Origin: CAYMFD01 sp964389475
Lineage (GTDB): Bacteria > Bacteroidota > Bacteroidia > Chitinophagales > Saprospiraceae
DNA length: 64,000 nt
NCBI GenBank assembly: GCA_964389475.1
Contig: CAYMFD010000001.1
Location: forward strand, 62,001-126,000
Direction: 5' to 3'
The notes beneath the pieces were generated by a model. That model was given only the letters and a program-made list of their open reading frames with translations, made no database searches and had not been told where the DNA came from. How positions within the stretch are numbered: the first letter of the stretch is position 1; each line of letters opens with the position of its first letter. Positions 42,907-52,853 of the stretch are shown here, in pieces. A program made the position numbers and the translations under genes.

Positions 42907-44391
42907 ATGATGACAAAAATGAAATACACAGTCCTCTCAATAGGCATCTTGCTACTCGTAGGGTGTAGCGACTTTCTAGATCGACAACCACTCGATGAGA
43001 TATCGACGACGACTTTCTATACCACGGCTGATGAGGCCGAGCTAGCAGCACGGTCCATGTATAGCGCCATCCAGGCGATTAACTGGAAGGGGAAGTCGTG
43101 GATGATCGAAGAAATCCCGTCAGACAATACGACACCAGGGGGTAACGATCCTGACTTCTCACCTATAGACAACTTTACAGTCAATGCCGACAACCCTGTC
43201 GTGCTCGAGTACTGGACAGAACACTACCGACTGGTAGCCTTAACGAACCAAGTACTTACCTACGTCCCGCCCATCATTATGGATGAGACGCAGCAGAACG
43301 CTATCTTAGGAGAGGCTGCTTTTCTGAGAGCCTATGCCTACTTTGACTTAGTACGAATCTTCGGCGAGGTGCCAATCGTGACAGAGGTACCATCGATCGA
43401 CCTTGACCTTAATGTAAGCCGGGCAAGTGTTGATGACGTTTATGACTATATAGTCAGTGACCTTGAAGATGCAATAGCGATGCTACCTGCTACTAGGTCA
43501 TCTTCTGATAATGGGCGAGCCACCAGCCATGCTGCACGGGCCCTACTAGCTAAGGTCTTCGTCACCATCGGTCGATACGAGGAGAGCATGGAGCTCTGTA
43601 GAGAGGTCATTAACTCTGGTAACTATAGACTAGAGCCTGACTTCGCTGATAACTGGCTACGAGATAGGAGTGATAATAATATAGAGTCCGTCTGGCAAAT
43701 ACAGTACGTCGGTTGCGGACCAGGTAATACAGGCAATGCCCTACAAGCCTTCTTCGCACCATGGGGACAGGCACTTACAGGCAATACCGATGGCTGGGGA
43801 TCTCAGATACCTACCGCGCCTTCTATCGATAATCCAACGACAACCATACAGGACGTCTACTCTAGCGACGACTTACGAAGATACCATACCATCATGACGG
43901 CCGGAGATTACTATCCAATGGTCAATGCGGATAAGGGAGGCTATACTTACCCTGCCGCTGGTGCCTCGAGAGGCCAGACCAACATCAAGAAATATGTGAT
44001 CGGTGCAGGTGCCGATGTCTGCTTTATGAGTACGCCACAGAACCAGCATGCCATCAGATATGCCGATGTGCTACTTACACTTGCAGAAGCTTCTTGTCGA
44101 TTTAGCGGAGGTATTACCGTTACGCCAGATGTATTAGAGGCCTTTAATGCAGTACGACTACGTGCAGGCCTTGAGACGGCAAGCAATGTGACGATCGATA
44201 TGGTATTCGATGAGCGACGAGCAGAATTCGCCTTCGAAAACCAACGCTGGTTTGACCTACTTCGTACGGGCAATGTCAAGGAGATCATGCAGGTACACGG
44301 TAAGCAGTTCCAGGATCACAGCGTCCTCTTCCCGATACCAGCTGCTGAGATCGATGTCAATCCTAACCTTACTCAGAACCCAGGATACTAG
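42907..44391 (+). CDS. SusD/RagB outer-membrane lipoprotein of the xylan locus
   Basis: A ~494-residue SusD homologue from the ATG at 42907, 10 bp after susC; the frame is open from 42877 within susC but that start would spoil the signal. The lipoprotein signal ends in LLLVGC, then SDFLDRQPLDEIS, the classic SusD start. TPR-like helices (AILGEAAFLRAYAYFDLVRI) and the C-terminal FDERRAEFAFENQRWFDLLR and LFPIPAAEIDVNPNLTQN are all family signatures. It binds the transported glycan at the surface in complex with SusC. Confidence 0.95.
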   Translation: MMTKMKYTVLSIGILLLVGCSDFLDRQPLDEISTTTFYTTADEAELAARSMYSAIQAINWKGKSWMIEEIPSDNTTPGGNDPDFSPIDNFTVNADNPVVLEYWTEHYRLVALTNQVLTYVPPIIMDETQQNAILGEAAFLRAYAYFDLVRIFGEVPIVTEVPSIDLDLNVSRASVDDVYDYIVSDLEDAIAMLPATRSSSDNGRATSHAARALLAKVFVTIGRYEESMELCREVINSGNYRLEPDFADNWLRDRSDNNIESVWQIQYVGCGPGNTGNALQAFFAPWGQALTGNTDGWGSQIPTAPSIDNPTTTIQDVYSSDDLRRYHTIMTAGDYYPMVNADKGGYTYPAAGASRGQTNIKKYVIGAGADVCFMSTPQNQHAIRYADVLLTLAEASCRFSGGITVTPDVLEAFNAVRLRAGLETASNVTIDMVFDERRAEFAFENQRWFDLLRTGNVKEIMQVHGKQFQDHSVLFPIPAAEIDVNPNLTQNPGY

Positions 44392-44397
44392 ATCGAT

Positions 44398-45501
44398 ATG
44401 CAGATAAGTAGAAAAATATACTTCCTCTTTGCGACTGTCGCCCTCTTGGGGATAGGCTGTAATCAGGAGGATGCCCCAGTGGTAGATGTGTTTGAGCCGG
44501 CATTTGGGCCCGCGGAGACACTCATCACCGTGCAGGGTGATAACTTCGTCGACCTTATGGCTATACAGTTTGATGAAGGAGTCGATGCAGACTTTAATCC
44601 ATCGTTTGGTAAAGAAGATGCCCTACTTTTTAGGGTGCCTGAGGGTGCCGTTGTGGGTGATAATATGATTACGATTACCTCAGAGCATGGAGAGACGTCC
44701 TTTCCATTTAGAGTCACCCTCGATGCGCCATCGGTCTTTGACTTTAATCCTAAGTCAGCTAACGAAGGGGGACTTGTATCTATTACGGGTAAGAATTTTT
44801 TCGAGCCACTAGAAGTATTGTTCTTTGATTCTATACCAGGGGAGATCGTCTACAGGCAGGAGGATTCTCTAGTGGTAGAGGTGCCAGCAGGCGTAGAGCG
44901 AGGCCGTATTGTGGTCCGTGCCAATGGTGGTCGATCCATCACACCCGAGTTATTCTTCTCTACGGAGGAATTGCTTGTCAATGACTTTGATGGTAATGGG
45001 GTAAGATCTGAGACTGATAAGTGGCTGTTTTACGGCGGTATCGAGCAGAATGCTACCAATGCTGTCACGGCTACCGCTCCCGAGGCGATCGATGGTAATT
45101 TCCTAAAGCTGTCGGGCTTTGATACCGGTGGCATCTGGGTAGGTGGTACTGAGAGTCACTCCTTTGATATCCAGGAGTTCGATGTTTTCGATATCTCTAC
45201 CGATGTCAATGGCACCTTCGTAGAGCTCGATGTCAATAATGGTGGCCAGGGAGATACGCATCTCATCATCGTACTAGCAGAACGCAATGGGTCCTTCAAT
45301 GACTTTTCGGAGACCGTTGCCATCGACTGGGATGGCTGGGAGAGTGTCCGTATTCCGCTCAACAGATTTTCTGATATCACAGGTGCTACACCTGATCCCC
45401 AAAAAATAAGAACCGTGAAGTTACACCTCTACAATGAGCTAAATTCTAGCCAAAAAATGGAGGCCAATGTTGACAATTTAAAATTTATTCAAATCCTGTA
45501 A
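44398..45501 (+). CDS. Surface glycan-binding lipoprotein with IPT/TIG domains
   Basis: A 367-residue lipoprotein (signal ending LLGIGC). Two IPT/TIG immunoglobulin-like domains occupy about 30-110 (FEPAFGPAETLITVQGDNF) and 112-190 (FNPKSANEGGLVSITGKNFF). The C-terminal ~175 residues form a beta-sandwich beginning NDFDGNGVRS, typical of the SGBP-B class of glycan-binding proteins. It has no catalytic motif. Directly after susD (7 bp), it should help hold xylan at the cell surface. Confidence 0.85.
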   Translation: MQISRKIYFLFATVALLGIGCNQEDAPVVDVFEPAFGPAETLITVQGDNFVDLMAIQFDEGVDADFNPSFGKEDALLFRVPEGAVVGDNMITITSEHGETSFPFRVTLDAPSVFDFNPKSANEGGLVSITGKNFFEPLEVLFFDSIPGEIVYRQEDSLVVEVPAGVERGRIVVRANGGRSITPELFFSTEELLVNDFDGNGVRSETDKWLFYGGIEQNATNAVTATAPEAIDGNFLKLSGFDTGGIWVGGTESHSFDIQEFDVFDISTDVNGTFVELDVNNGGQGDTHLIIVLAERNGSFNDFSETVAIDWDGWESVRIPLNRFSDITGATPDPQKIRTVKLHLYNELNSSQKMEANVDNLKFIQIL

Positions 45502-45511
45502 ATAAGTAGTT

Positions 45512-48469
45512 ATGAAGAAAATTTACGCATTTCTGTTTTTCTTGACGCTTGTGGCTCCGCTCATCGGGCAAGTGTACATCGACAATTTTGACGATGGTAT
45601 GGAGTTTAATGTAGTCTTGGGCAATGGATACTCCAGCTCAGAGGCCGATGGCGAGTGGACGATCACAGGTGACGGTACGACTGGCGCCTTTGAGGTTTTC
45701 ACACTGACACCTAATAATCCTGACGGCTCACCTCTAACGATCGACATATCAGAAAACAATAAGGTATTCGTTCGGGCTAAAGCAAGTAACCTAGGTACGC
45801 AACTGCGACTAGATGTAAGAGATGCTGATGGTAATGCTAGTACGCTAGCAGGCCTCACTAGGACGTTGATCAGCGACTATACCACATTTGAGTTTGACTT
45901 CACTGGCGTGCTCAACGATGGTGGCTTCGGTGGTACAGGTTGTGATCCTGCTGATGCGCCATGCCCTGTAGATCCTACGCGGATCACGGAGTTTAACTTT
46001 TACGTCAATCCTGGCCAAGGTGGCTTCGGAGGAGCGATCGTCATGGACTTTTTATCTGTAGGTACGGCGCCAGATGAGACGCCAGTATCTGACGTATGGC
46101 AAGACCACTTCGACGATGAGGTGGCGCTTAACTATATGGGCAGTGCCGGTCCAGGCTTAGCCAATAGTATATCTAACTCCAACTGGGTAATTACTGGTGA
46201 TGGTACAGGTGATCTGTTCGAGCCTGTCAGTATGTTGTTCTATAACCCAGTTACTCTAGATACTATCGATGTTCCGGTCTCGGGCAATGATAAAGTATAC
46301 ATAAGAATGCGTACTAGTACAGCTGGTACGACAGTCCGTCTAGACCTCCAGGATATCAACGATATGGCAACTACTGGTGCGAGTATTACCAAGCCTATCA
46401 CTGATGAGTGGGCAACATATGAGTACAACTTCGCTGGAGGATACTCTGACCTAGGTTTCGGTGGTACAGGATGTTCGTCTGACCAGGCACCCTGCCCAGT
46501 AGATGCTGATCGCATTGCCAACATGATCATCTTTGTTAATCCAGGTGCAGGTGCATTCGTAGGTGAGGTAGAGATCGACTATATCTCTATCGGCAAGGCC
46601 CTAGAGATCAATGCTAATCCTGACGGCGTGCTTGTCTACGGTGAGCACTTTAGTGAGGGCGAGAGCTACGTAGGTACGACGGGAGCATTCACACTATCAG
46701 TAGATGACTCAAATCTTAAGATTACAGGAGAAGGACAAGCAACGCCATTCTCAGCAGTAGCGTACAGCATCCACGATATGGATACGGGCGAGGGTAGTGT
46801 TGTTGATGCGACTGGTAACAATAAGGTATTCATCAGAGCTAAGTCTGATGCTCCTAATACACTACTACGTGTAGACCTAGTAGATAGTACTGGTCTGACT
46901 ACTTCACAAGCGTCTATTACTAGATTGGTTAGTGATGAGTTTACGATTATCGAACTAGATTTTGCAGGTCAGTATTTTGATGGTGGCTTCGGTGGTACGC
47001 CATGTGATGGTGCCGATGCGCCATGCCCTGTAGATCCTACAGCGATCAGCACGGTACTACTATACCCCAATGCTGTTGATGGTGGCTTTGATGGCTGTCT
47101 AGAGGTGGACTTCATATCATTCGGTGCTCCTATGGGCGAAGACGTACAGCAGTATGTCGATGAGTTTGATAATGATAACAGAGACCAGTGGAGTGACGCT
47201 GGCGGATTTACTGTGACTGAGGCAGAAGGCGAGCTAGTGATAGCTGGTGACGGCACGAGTGGTGCTTTTACTTCGTTTAACTATACCCTTCACAATACAG
47301 AAGACCTCACACCACTTACAGTAGACGTCACGTCGAACAACAAGGTGTATGTAAGAGCTAAGTCAACCTTAGCGGGTGTGCCACTGCGTATAGACCTAGT
47401 CGATGAGGGTGGCTTCGCGACTACAGAGCCAGCCACAGTAGCTATGGTAGGCACAGAGTACGAGGTGCTAGAGTTTGACTTTACGGGCACTTACATGGAC
47501 GGTGGCTACGGTGGTACTGCTTGTAACGCTGGACCTTGCCCGGTAGACGGGTCTACAATACAGAACATGCTGGTCTACATCGATCCTAATAATGGCGGAT
47601 ACGGTGATACATTGACGATTGATTGGATATCGACTATTCGTCCACTAGAGGATGATCCCGTTGATGCGGGTCCCGTCGGTATTGATGACTATGCGGATGA
47701 GATGAATGACAACTCTCTAGACTTTATTTCTGATAATGGTGGACTAGCTACTGTAGCAGAAGATGGTCAACTTAAGGTCATTGGTGATGGTACTTCTGGT
47801 GCATTTTCACCAGTACTTTACCAGCTGCACGACGGTGCTGACTCTGTGCGGGTTAATGGCGAGTCTAATGATAACAAGGTCTTTATAAGAGCTAGATCTA
47901 CTGTCGATGGACTTCCCGTCAGAATCGATGTTCAGGATAATCTCGGATTCGTGACTTCACTAGCAGGGCTGACCCAGTCCTTGACGACGGACTTCGTTAT
48001 ATATGAGTTTGACTACACGGGCAACTACTCAGACGGAGGTTTCGGTGGATCTCCGTGTAATGCTGGGCCATGTCCCGTTGATGCACAGCGACTAGAGCAG
48101 GTGCAGATTTTCATTGATCCAGGCGTAGGTTCGTTCTCGGGCGAGATGCATATCGACTGGATATCATTCGGTACGCCGATCACTACAGTTGATGTAGTCG
48201 ATCATACCGTACTACAGGGAGCCAAGGTATTCCCTAATCCTGCAGATGACGTAGTGACGATCGAGCTCAATGCGGAGGTGCAGAGTATGGGTACTCTATC
48301 TATCATAGACATATCTGGTGCTACGATGCAACGGATAGACCTAGGTAGCATCCAGCCTGGTCCATTCCAGCACAAGGTGGATGTATCTGACCTTAACACT
48401 GGCTTCTACCTAATACAAGTACAGATGGATAAGCGTCCAGCATTCACAAGCAAATTAATTATAAGATAA
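45512..48469 (+). CDS. Five-module T9SS surface protein, putative glycan binder
   Basis: A 985-residue exported protein: signal peptide (YAFLFFLTLVAPLIG), five tandem modules of about 176 residues and a T9SS sorting domain (VFPNPADDVVTIELN to the end). Each module shows the same landmarks: an opening DxFDD/N, VTGDGT-like turns, VFIRAKS then LRIDLVD near its residue 85, a Phe/Tyr-DFTG segment, GGFGGTxC...CPVD with two Cys, and a closing DWISxG. The key VFIRAK-type segments fall near residues 86, 262, 439, 612 and 790. The same module begins the GH9 enzyme of this locus. No catalytic motif; a carbohydrate-binding role is inferred. Confidence 0.8.
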   Translation: MKKIYAFLFFLTLVAPLIGQVYIDNFDDGMEFNVVLGNGYSSSEADGEWTITGDGTTGAFEVFTLTPNNPDGSPLTIDISENNKVFVRAKASNLGTQLRLDVRDADGNASTLAGLTRTLISDYTTFEFDFTGVLNDGGFGGTGCDPADAPCPVDPTRITEFNFYVNPGQGGFGGAIVMDFLSVGTAPDETPVSDVWQDHFDDEVALNYMGSAGPGLANSISNSNWVITGDGTGDLFEPVSMLFYNPVTLDTIDVPVSGNDKVYIRMRTSTAGTTVRLDLQDINDMATTGASITKPITDEWATYEYNFAGGYSDLGFGGTGCSSDQAPCPVDADRIANMIIFVNPGAGAFVGEVEIDYISIGKALEINANPDGVLVYGEHFSEGESYVGTTGAFTLSVDDSNLKITGEGQATPFSAVAYSIHDMDTGEGSVVDATGNNKVFIRAKSDAPNTLLRVDLVDSTGLTTSQASITRLVSDEFTIIELDFAGQYFDGGFGGTPCDGADAPCPVDPTAISTVLLYPNAVDGGFDGCLEVDFISFGAPMGEDVQQYVDEFDNDNRDQWSDAGGFTVTEAEGELVIAGDGTSGAFTSFNYTLHNTEDLTPLTVDVTSNNKVYVRAKSTLAGVPLRIDLVDEGGFATTEPATVAMVGTEYEVLEFDFTGTYMDGGYGGTACNAGPCPVDGSTIQNMLVYIDPNNGGYGDTLTIDWISTIRPLEDDPVDAGPVGIDDYADEMNDNSLDFISDNGGLATVAEDGQLKVIGDGTSGAFSPVLYQLHDGADSVRVNGESNDNKVFIRARSTVDGLPVRIDVQDNLGFVTSLAGLTQSLTTDFVIYEFDYTGNYSDGGFGGSPCNAGPCPVDAQRLEQVQIFIDPGVGSFSGEMHIDWISFGTPITTVDVVDHTVLQGAKVFPNPADDVVTIELNAEVQSMGTLSIIDISGATMQRIDLGSIQPGPFQHKVDVSDLNTGFYLIQVQMDKRPAFTSKLIIR

Positions 48470-48481
48470 ATTAAGTAGACT

Positions 48482-48512
48482 AGGAGTGGCTATTACAGAC
48501 ATAGCCACTCCT
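48482..48512 (+). other. Perfect 12-bp intercistronic hairpin
   Basis: AGGAGTGGCTAT (48482-48493) and ATAGCCACTCCT (48501-48512) form a perfect stem with a 7-nt loop between the surface-binding genes and the enzyme genes. No T-run follows, so an RNA-stability or processing element is more likely than a full terminator. Confidence 0.65.
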
Positions 48513-48526
48513 ACTCATACCAGGTC

Positions 48527-50650
48527 ATGATAGCTAGACTTCTTGCCATACTATTATTGCCGGGGTTACTGGTCAGCCAAGACGCTTACCACCAGAGCCT
48601 CCTGCAAAACCTCGAAGTCAACTACGACCTAGTCGGTGGCAACTTTCTGTTTACACCTGACGAGACGGTCGTACTATCCAGCTTTTCAAGCTACGGAGCT
48701 CTCAATGCGACTACCGTGTCCGAGACCGCGATGGACTTTGCACTAGCGCAGCGGATCGAGGTTACGACTACGGGTAATAATGCGTGGGATGCGGGTGCCA
48801 GCATAGGCACGACGTCCACCATATCGGAGGGTGATCTGATTTTACTGACCTTCTGGGCTAGGCATGACTCGCCGACCTCGCAAGTGTTTGTATTCGCTGA
48901 GGAGGCGACTATTTATGACAAGGAGTTTTATTTCCCGCTGAGTTTCAGTCCTGACTGGACCCAGTATTTTGTGGCATTTCGCAGCTCTGCCGACTACGGA
49001 GAGGGCCAGTTACGATCCGGCTTTCACCTAGCATCGGCCTTGCAAGATGTGTACATCGCCGGCTTTAATGCCATAAATTATGGCGATGCTTATAGTATCG
49101 AAGACCTGCCATCTACGTTCTCACCATTTGATTACGACGGTAGGTCACTAGATGCACCGTGGCGAGAGACTGCAGCGCATAGGATAGACCGCCTGAGGAT
49201 GGCCGACCTTACGATCCAAGTAGTCGACGCTGATGGTACACCGCTACCTGATGCAGAGATACAGGTCGAGATGCAGCAGCACGACTTTGGCTTTGGTACA
49301 GCAGTAGTGTCTTGCCGATTCCCTGGTAATAACTGCTACGACGAGACCTACGTCAATAAAATGCTCGACCTCGATGGCCGTGGCCATGGGTTTAATCATG
49401 CGGTTACAGAAAATGCCGTCAAGTGGCGAACCTGGGAGCAGGGCTGGCTAGGTCCACCTGAGGACGCAGTACGTGCATTTGAGTGGTTGACAGACCGCGG
49501 CGTCACGATGCGAGGACATACCCTCATATGGCCTGGCGAACAATGGCTACCAGATGACATCAACGATAACTTAGATGACCTCGACTACCTGCGGACTCGT
49601 ATCGATGCCCGCATAGCCGAGATGATCGACCACCCCGAGCTCAAGACCTACGTCAGAGACTGGGATGTACTTAACGAGATTACGACCAATAGGACACTGG
49701 AGTCTGCCTTTGATGCCGATGCCATGTTTACCAATGGTCGCAAGATTTACAACGAGATATGTAACAAGGTGAGAGCCATAGATCCGGACCTTGCTATTTA
49801 TATTAATGACTATGTGGCGATCTCATCTGGCTCGGCTAACCTAGTAGCTCGCTACAAGACTTTTTTGGACGAGTTAGTAGCTGATGAGGTCCCCTTTGAT
49901 GGTATTGGGTTTCAGTGTCATATAGGCTCTATACCCAACGGCATACCGCAGGTGGAGCAGACCTTTAACGAGTTTTATCAGCGCTATGGCAAGCGTATGA
50001 AGGTCACCGAGTATGACATCAATAGCCAGGTCGACGAGCAGACACAGGCCGACTATATGCGAGACCTGCTGACCCTGACGTTTAGCCATCCCGGCATGGA
50101 TGCCTTCTTGATGTGGGGATTCTGGGACGGTAATCACTGGAAGGACAATGCGCCTATGTTTTACCAAGACTGGACCCTCAAGCCATCTGGTGAGGTGTTT
50201 ATCCAGAAAGTATTCGACGAGTGGTGGACCAGCGAAGAGACCATCGCTGATCAGGGTGGTAAGGCCACCCTACGAGTATTCAAGGGAGATCACCAGGTGA
50301 CTGTCCGCCATGGCAATGAGGTCATAGCTATAGATGTCAACGTACGTACAGATGATACCCTGACCGTACAGCTAGGCGGCACCGTTGATACGACCGTAGA
50401 CCAGCTAGACGACGATGATATAGAGATACTGCCCAATCCTGTGTCAGGAGGTAGTGCTACGATCCGATTTCCAGAGCAGTATGCTTCATTTGATATGAGG
50501 CTGCTAGACACAGCTGGTCGCACCATCTGTACCTACGAGGCCGTAGAGAGTGGCGATCAGATAGATATCGATGTACCCTCAGGTACCTACGTTATGATAG
50601 GTCAGCGTGGTGGACATCTCTTTTTTTCCAAAAGCATAATGATACCGTAA
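48527..50650 (+). CDS. GH10 endo-1,4-beta-xylanase with N-terminal CBM-like and T9SS domains
   Basis: A 707-residue secreted xylanase. After the signal peptide (LLAILLLPGLLVSQ) comes a CBM4/9-like beta-sandwich (about 25-190), a linker domain, then the GH10 barrel (about 240-590). The acid/base Glu is in RDWDVLNEITTNR near residue 384 and the nucleophile Glu in MKVTEYDINS near 495; MRGHTLIWPGEQWLP is the family substrate-binding segment. The C-terminus (ILPNPVSGGSATIRFP) is a T9SS sorting domain. It cuts the xylan backbone outside the cell for import by SusC/SusD. Confidence 0.95.
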   Translation: MIARLLAILLLPGLLVSQDAYHQSLLQNLEVNYDLVGGNFLFTPDETVVLSSFSSYGALNATTVSETAMDFALAQRIEVTTTGNNAWDAGASIGTTSTISEGDLILLTFWARHDSPTSQVFVFAEEATIYDKEFYFPLSFSPDWTQYFVAFRSSADYGEGQLRSGFHLASALQDVYIAGFNAINYGDAYSIEDLPSTFSPFDYDGRSLDAPWRETAAHRIDRLRMADLTIQVVDADGTPLPDAEIQVEMQQHDFGFGTAVVSCRFPGNNCYDETYVNKMLDLDGRGHGFNHAVTENAVKWRTWEQGWLGPPEDAVRAFEWLTDRGVTMRGHTLIWPGEQWLPDDINDNLDDLDYLRTRIDARIAEMIDHPELKTYVRDWDVLNEITTNRTLESAFDADAMFTNGRKIYNEICNKVRAIDPDLAIYINDYVAISSGSANLVARYKTFLDELVADEVPFDGIGFQCHIGSIPNGIPQVEQTFNEFYQRYGKRMKVTEYDINSQVDEQTQADYMRDLLTLTFSHPGMDAFLMWGFWDGNHWKDNAPMFYQDWTLKPSGEVFIQKVFDEWWTSEETIADQGGKATLRVFKGDHQVTVRHGNEVIAIDVNVRTDDTLTVQLGGTVDTTVDQLDDDDIEILPNPVSGGSATIRFPEQYASFDMRLLDTAGRTICTYEAVESGDQIDIDVPSGTYVMIGQRGGHLFFSKSIMIP

Positions 50651-50659
50651 TAGACTCCC

Positions 50660-52840
50660 ATGACGATAAGACAAATAACGACTGCAGTACTCGTGATGCT
50701 ATCCTTCGTATCGGTAGCGCAGGATAAGGCTTTCCCCTTTACAGATAGTAAACTGTCTATCGAGCAGCGGGTAGATGACCTCATAGGCCGCTTGACGCTA
50801 GAAGAAAAGTCAGGCCTCCTCATGTTTAACTCACCAGCGGTACCTCGCCTTGGTGTGCCGCACTACAACTGGTGGAACGAATGCCTACACGGTGTCGCTC
50901 GTAATGGTAAGGCGACTGTCTTTCCGCAGGCGATAGGCATGGCGGCTGCTTTTGACACCGACCTCATGCACCGCATCGCAGAGGCCATCGCCATAGAGGG
51001 TCGCGCCAAGTTTAACGTCAACCAAGAGCGAGGCTACACAGAGCAGTATGCCGGCCTTACGTATTGGTCGCCCAATGTCAATCTATTCAGAGACCCTAGG
51101 TGGGGTAGAGGGCAGGAAACATACGGAGAGGACCCATACCTGATCAGTAGGCTAGGTGTATCCTTTGTCAATGGCCTGCAGGGAGATGGGGACCAACTCA
51201 AGGTCGCAGCCATGGCCAAACACTACGCTGTACACAGCGGACCCGAAAAACTCAGACATACCTTTGATGCCGTCGTATCTAGACACGACCTGTGGAATAC
51301 CTACTTGCCTGCTTTTGAGGCACTAGTGGTAGAGGCCGATGTAGAAGGCGTCATGGGAGCATACAACAGGACGAATGGCGTTGCCTGCTGTGCCCACCCA
51401 TACCTCATGCAAGACGTGTTGAGGGATAAGTGGCAGTTCGATGGCTACTTCGTATCCGACTGCTGGGCCCTCCAGGACTTCTTCGAAGGTCATAAAATCA
51501 CGCCAGACCGCAAGAGTGCAGCGGCGCTAGCGCTAAGTGTCGGCTGTAATCTCAATTGCGGCAATACCTACCCCGAGATCGTGGCTGCGATAGACTCCGG
51601 CTTGACGACCGAGGCAGTCGTGGACCAAAACCTACGAGAGCTTCTACCTACACGATTTAAGCTAGGACTCTTTGACAGGGGTGGCTCTCCGTATGATGAT
51701 ATCAGCATTGACAAAGTACGGTGTAAGGAGCATATAGACCTCACCTACGAGGCGGCCTCCAAGTCCATCGTCCTACTCAAAAACAAGGACAACACACTAC
51801 CCCTAGACCCCAATCTCAGTAGCCTATTCGTCACTGGCCCTACAGCTGCGGATGCTCAGGCATTACTGGCCAACTACTACGGCGTAAGTGATGACCTCAA
51901 GACGATGCTAGAAGGTATCGCTGGTAGCGTTTCCAACCATACCGCCATACGCTACGTACAGGGTAACCTACTCGATAGGCCCAATGTCAACCCGATGGAC
52001 TGGTACAGCGAGGAGGCCGAGGTGGCGGATGTAACGATTGCCTGCATGGGTATCACTCAGCTCCTAGAGGGCGAGGAAGGTGAGGCGATCGCTTCGTCGA
52101 CATTCGGAGATCGGGAGATCATCACTCTGCCTCCACACCAGATAGAATACCTCAAATTACTACGAACCAAAGCCAAGAAACTCATCGTCGTGATAACCGG
52201 TGGTAGCGCCATATCCATACCCGATGTACATGAGATGGCAGACGCCGTCCTATATGCCTGGTACCCAGGCGAGCAGGGTGGTACAGCCCTCGGTGATATC
52301 CTTTTCGGTAAGGTGAGTCCGTCGGGCAAGCTGCCCGTCACATTCGTCAAGTCGATCGAGGACCTGCCTCCTTACGAGGACTACAATATGAAAGGCAGGA
52401 CCTATCGATACATGGATGTCGAGCCGCTATATCCGTTTGGCTTTGGCCTTAGCTATGCCGACATCGACTATAGTAACATGACGGCCTCTGCCAAGACTAT
52501 CCGCATAGGAGGTAAGCTAGAGGTCAGCGTAGATGTGACCAATGGTACAGACATGGCGGCCGACGAGGTCGTACAGCTCTATATATCTAAGGTCGAGAAG
52601 TCACCTACAGATCCCCACCAGTCGCTCAAGGGCTTCGAGCGGGTTTCGCTCACAGCTTCTGGCAGTCAGACGGCCACCTTTAGTCTAGACGATACGGCAT
52701 TTAGCCAGTACGACGACGAAGGCAACCTAGTACTCATCAAGGGAAAATACGAGGTGACGGTATCAAGTGCCGCACCTATCGACAGAGCTGCCGAGCTAGG
52801 CAGCCCGCAACGTCAGTCACTCCTTATCGAAGTCAAATAA
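50660..52840 (+). CDS. GH3 beta-xylosidase/beta-glucosidase
   Basis: A 726-residue exported GH3 enzyme (signal ITTAVLVMLSFVSVAQ). The N-terminal barrel carries the catalytic nucleophile Asp in FDGYFVSDCWALQDFF near residue 270, with AMAKHYAVHSGPE as the substrate-binding KH segment. The alpha/beta sandwich (SIVLLKNKDNTLPL) and C-terminal fibronectin-III-like domain (YPFGFGLSYADIDYS, VVQLYIS) complete the usual xylosidase/glucosidase architecture. In this locus xylo-oligosaccharide trimming to xylose, probably in the periplasm, is the likely role. Confidence 0.92.
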   Translation: MTIRQITTAVLVMLSFVSVAQDKAFPFTDSKLSIEQRVDDLIGRLTLEEKSGLLMFNSPAVPRLGVPHYNWWNECLHGVARNGKATVFPQAIGMAAAFDTDLMHRIAEAIAIEGRAKFNVNQERGYTEQYAGLTYWSPNVNLFRDPRWGRGQETYGEDPYLISRLGVSFVNGLQGDGDQLKVAAMAKHYAVHSGPEKLRHTFDAVVSRHDLWNTYLPAFEALVVEADVEGVMGAYNRTNGVACCAHPYLMQDVLRDKWQFDGYFVSDCWALQDFFEGHKITPDRKSAAALALSVGCNLNCGNTYPEIVAAIDSGLTTEAVVDQNLRELLPTRFKLGLFDRGGSPYDDISIDKVRCKEHIDLTYEAASKSIVLLKNKDNTLPLDPNLSSLFVTGPTAADAQALLANYYGVSDDLKTMLEGIAGSVSNHTAIRYVQGNLLDRPNVNPMDWYSEEAEVADVTIACMGITQLLEGEEGEAIASSTFGDREIITLPPHQIEYLKLLRTKAKKLIVVITGGSAISIPDVHEMADAVLYAWYPGEQGGTALGDILFGKVSPSGKLPVTFVKSIEDLPPYEDYNMKGRTYRYMDVEPLYPFGFGLSYADIDYSNMTASAKTIRIGGKLEVSVDVTNGTDMAADEVVQLYISKVEKSPTDPHQSLKGFERVSLTASGSQTATFSLDDTAFSQYDDEGNLVLIKGKYEVTVSSAAPIDRAAELGSPQRQSLLIEVK

Positions 52841-52853
52841 TAAACCGGACGCT

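Noticed and set aside
48482..48512. Rho-independent terminator within the xylan operon
   Set aside because: The stem is perfect but no T-run follows, and the next gene begins 15 bp later; listed instead as a processing or stability hairpin.
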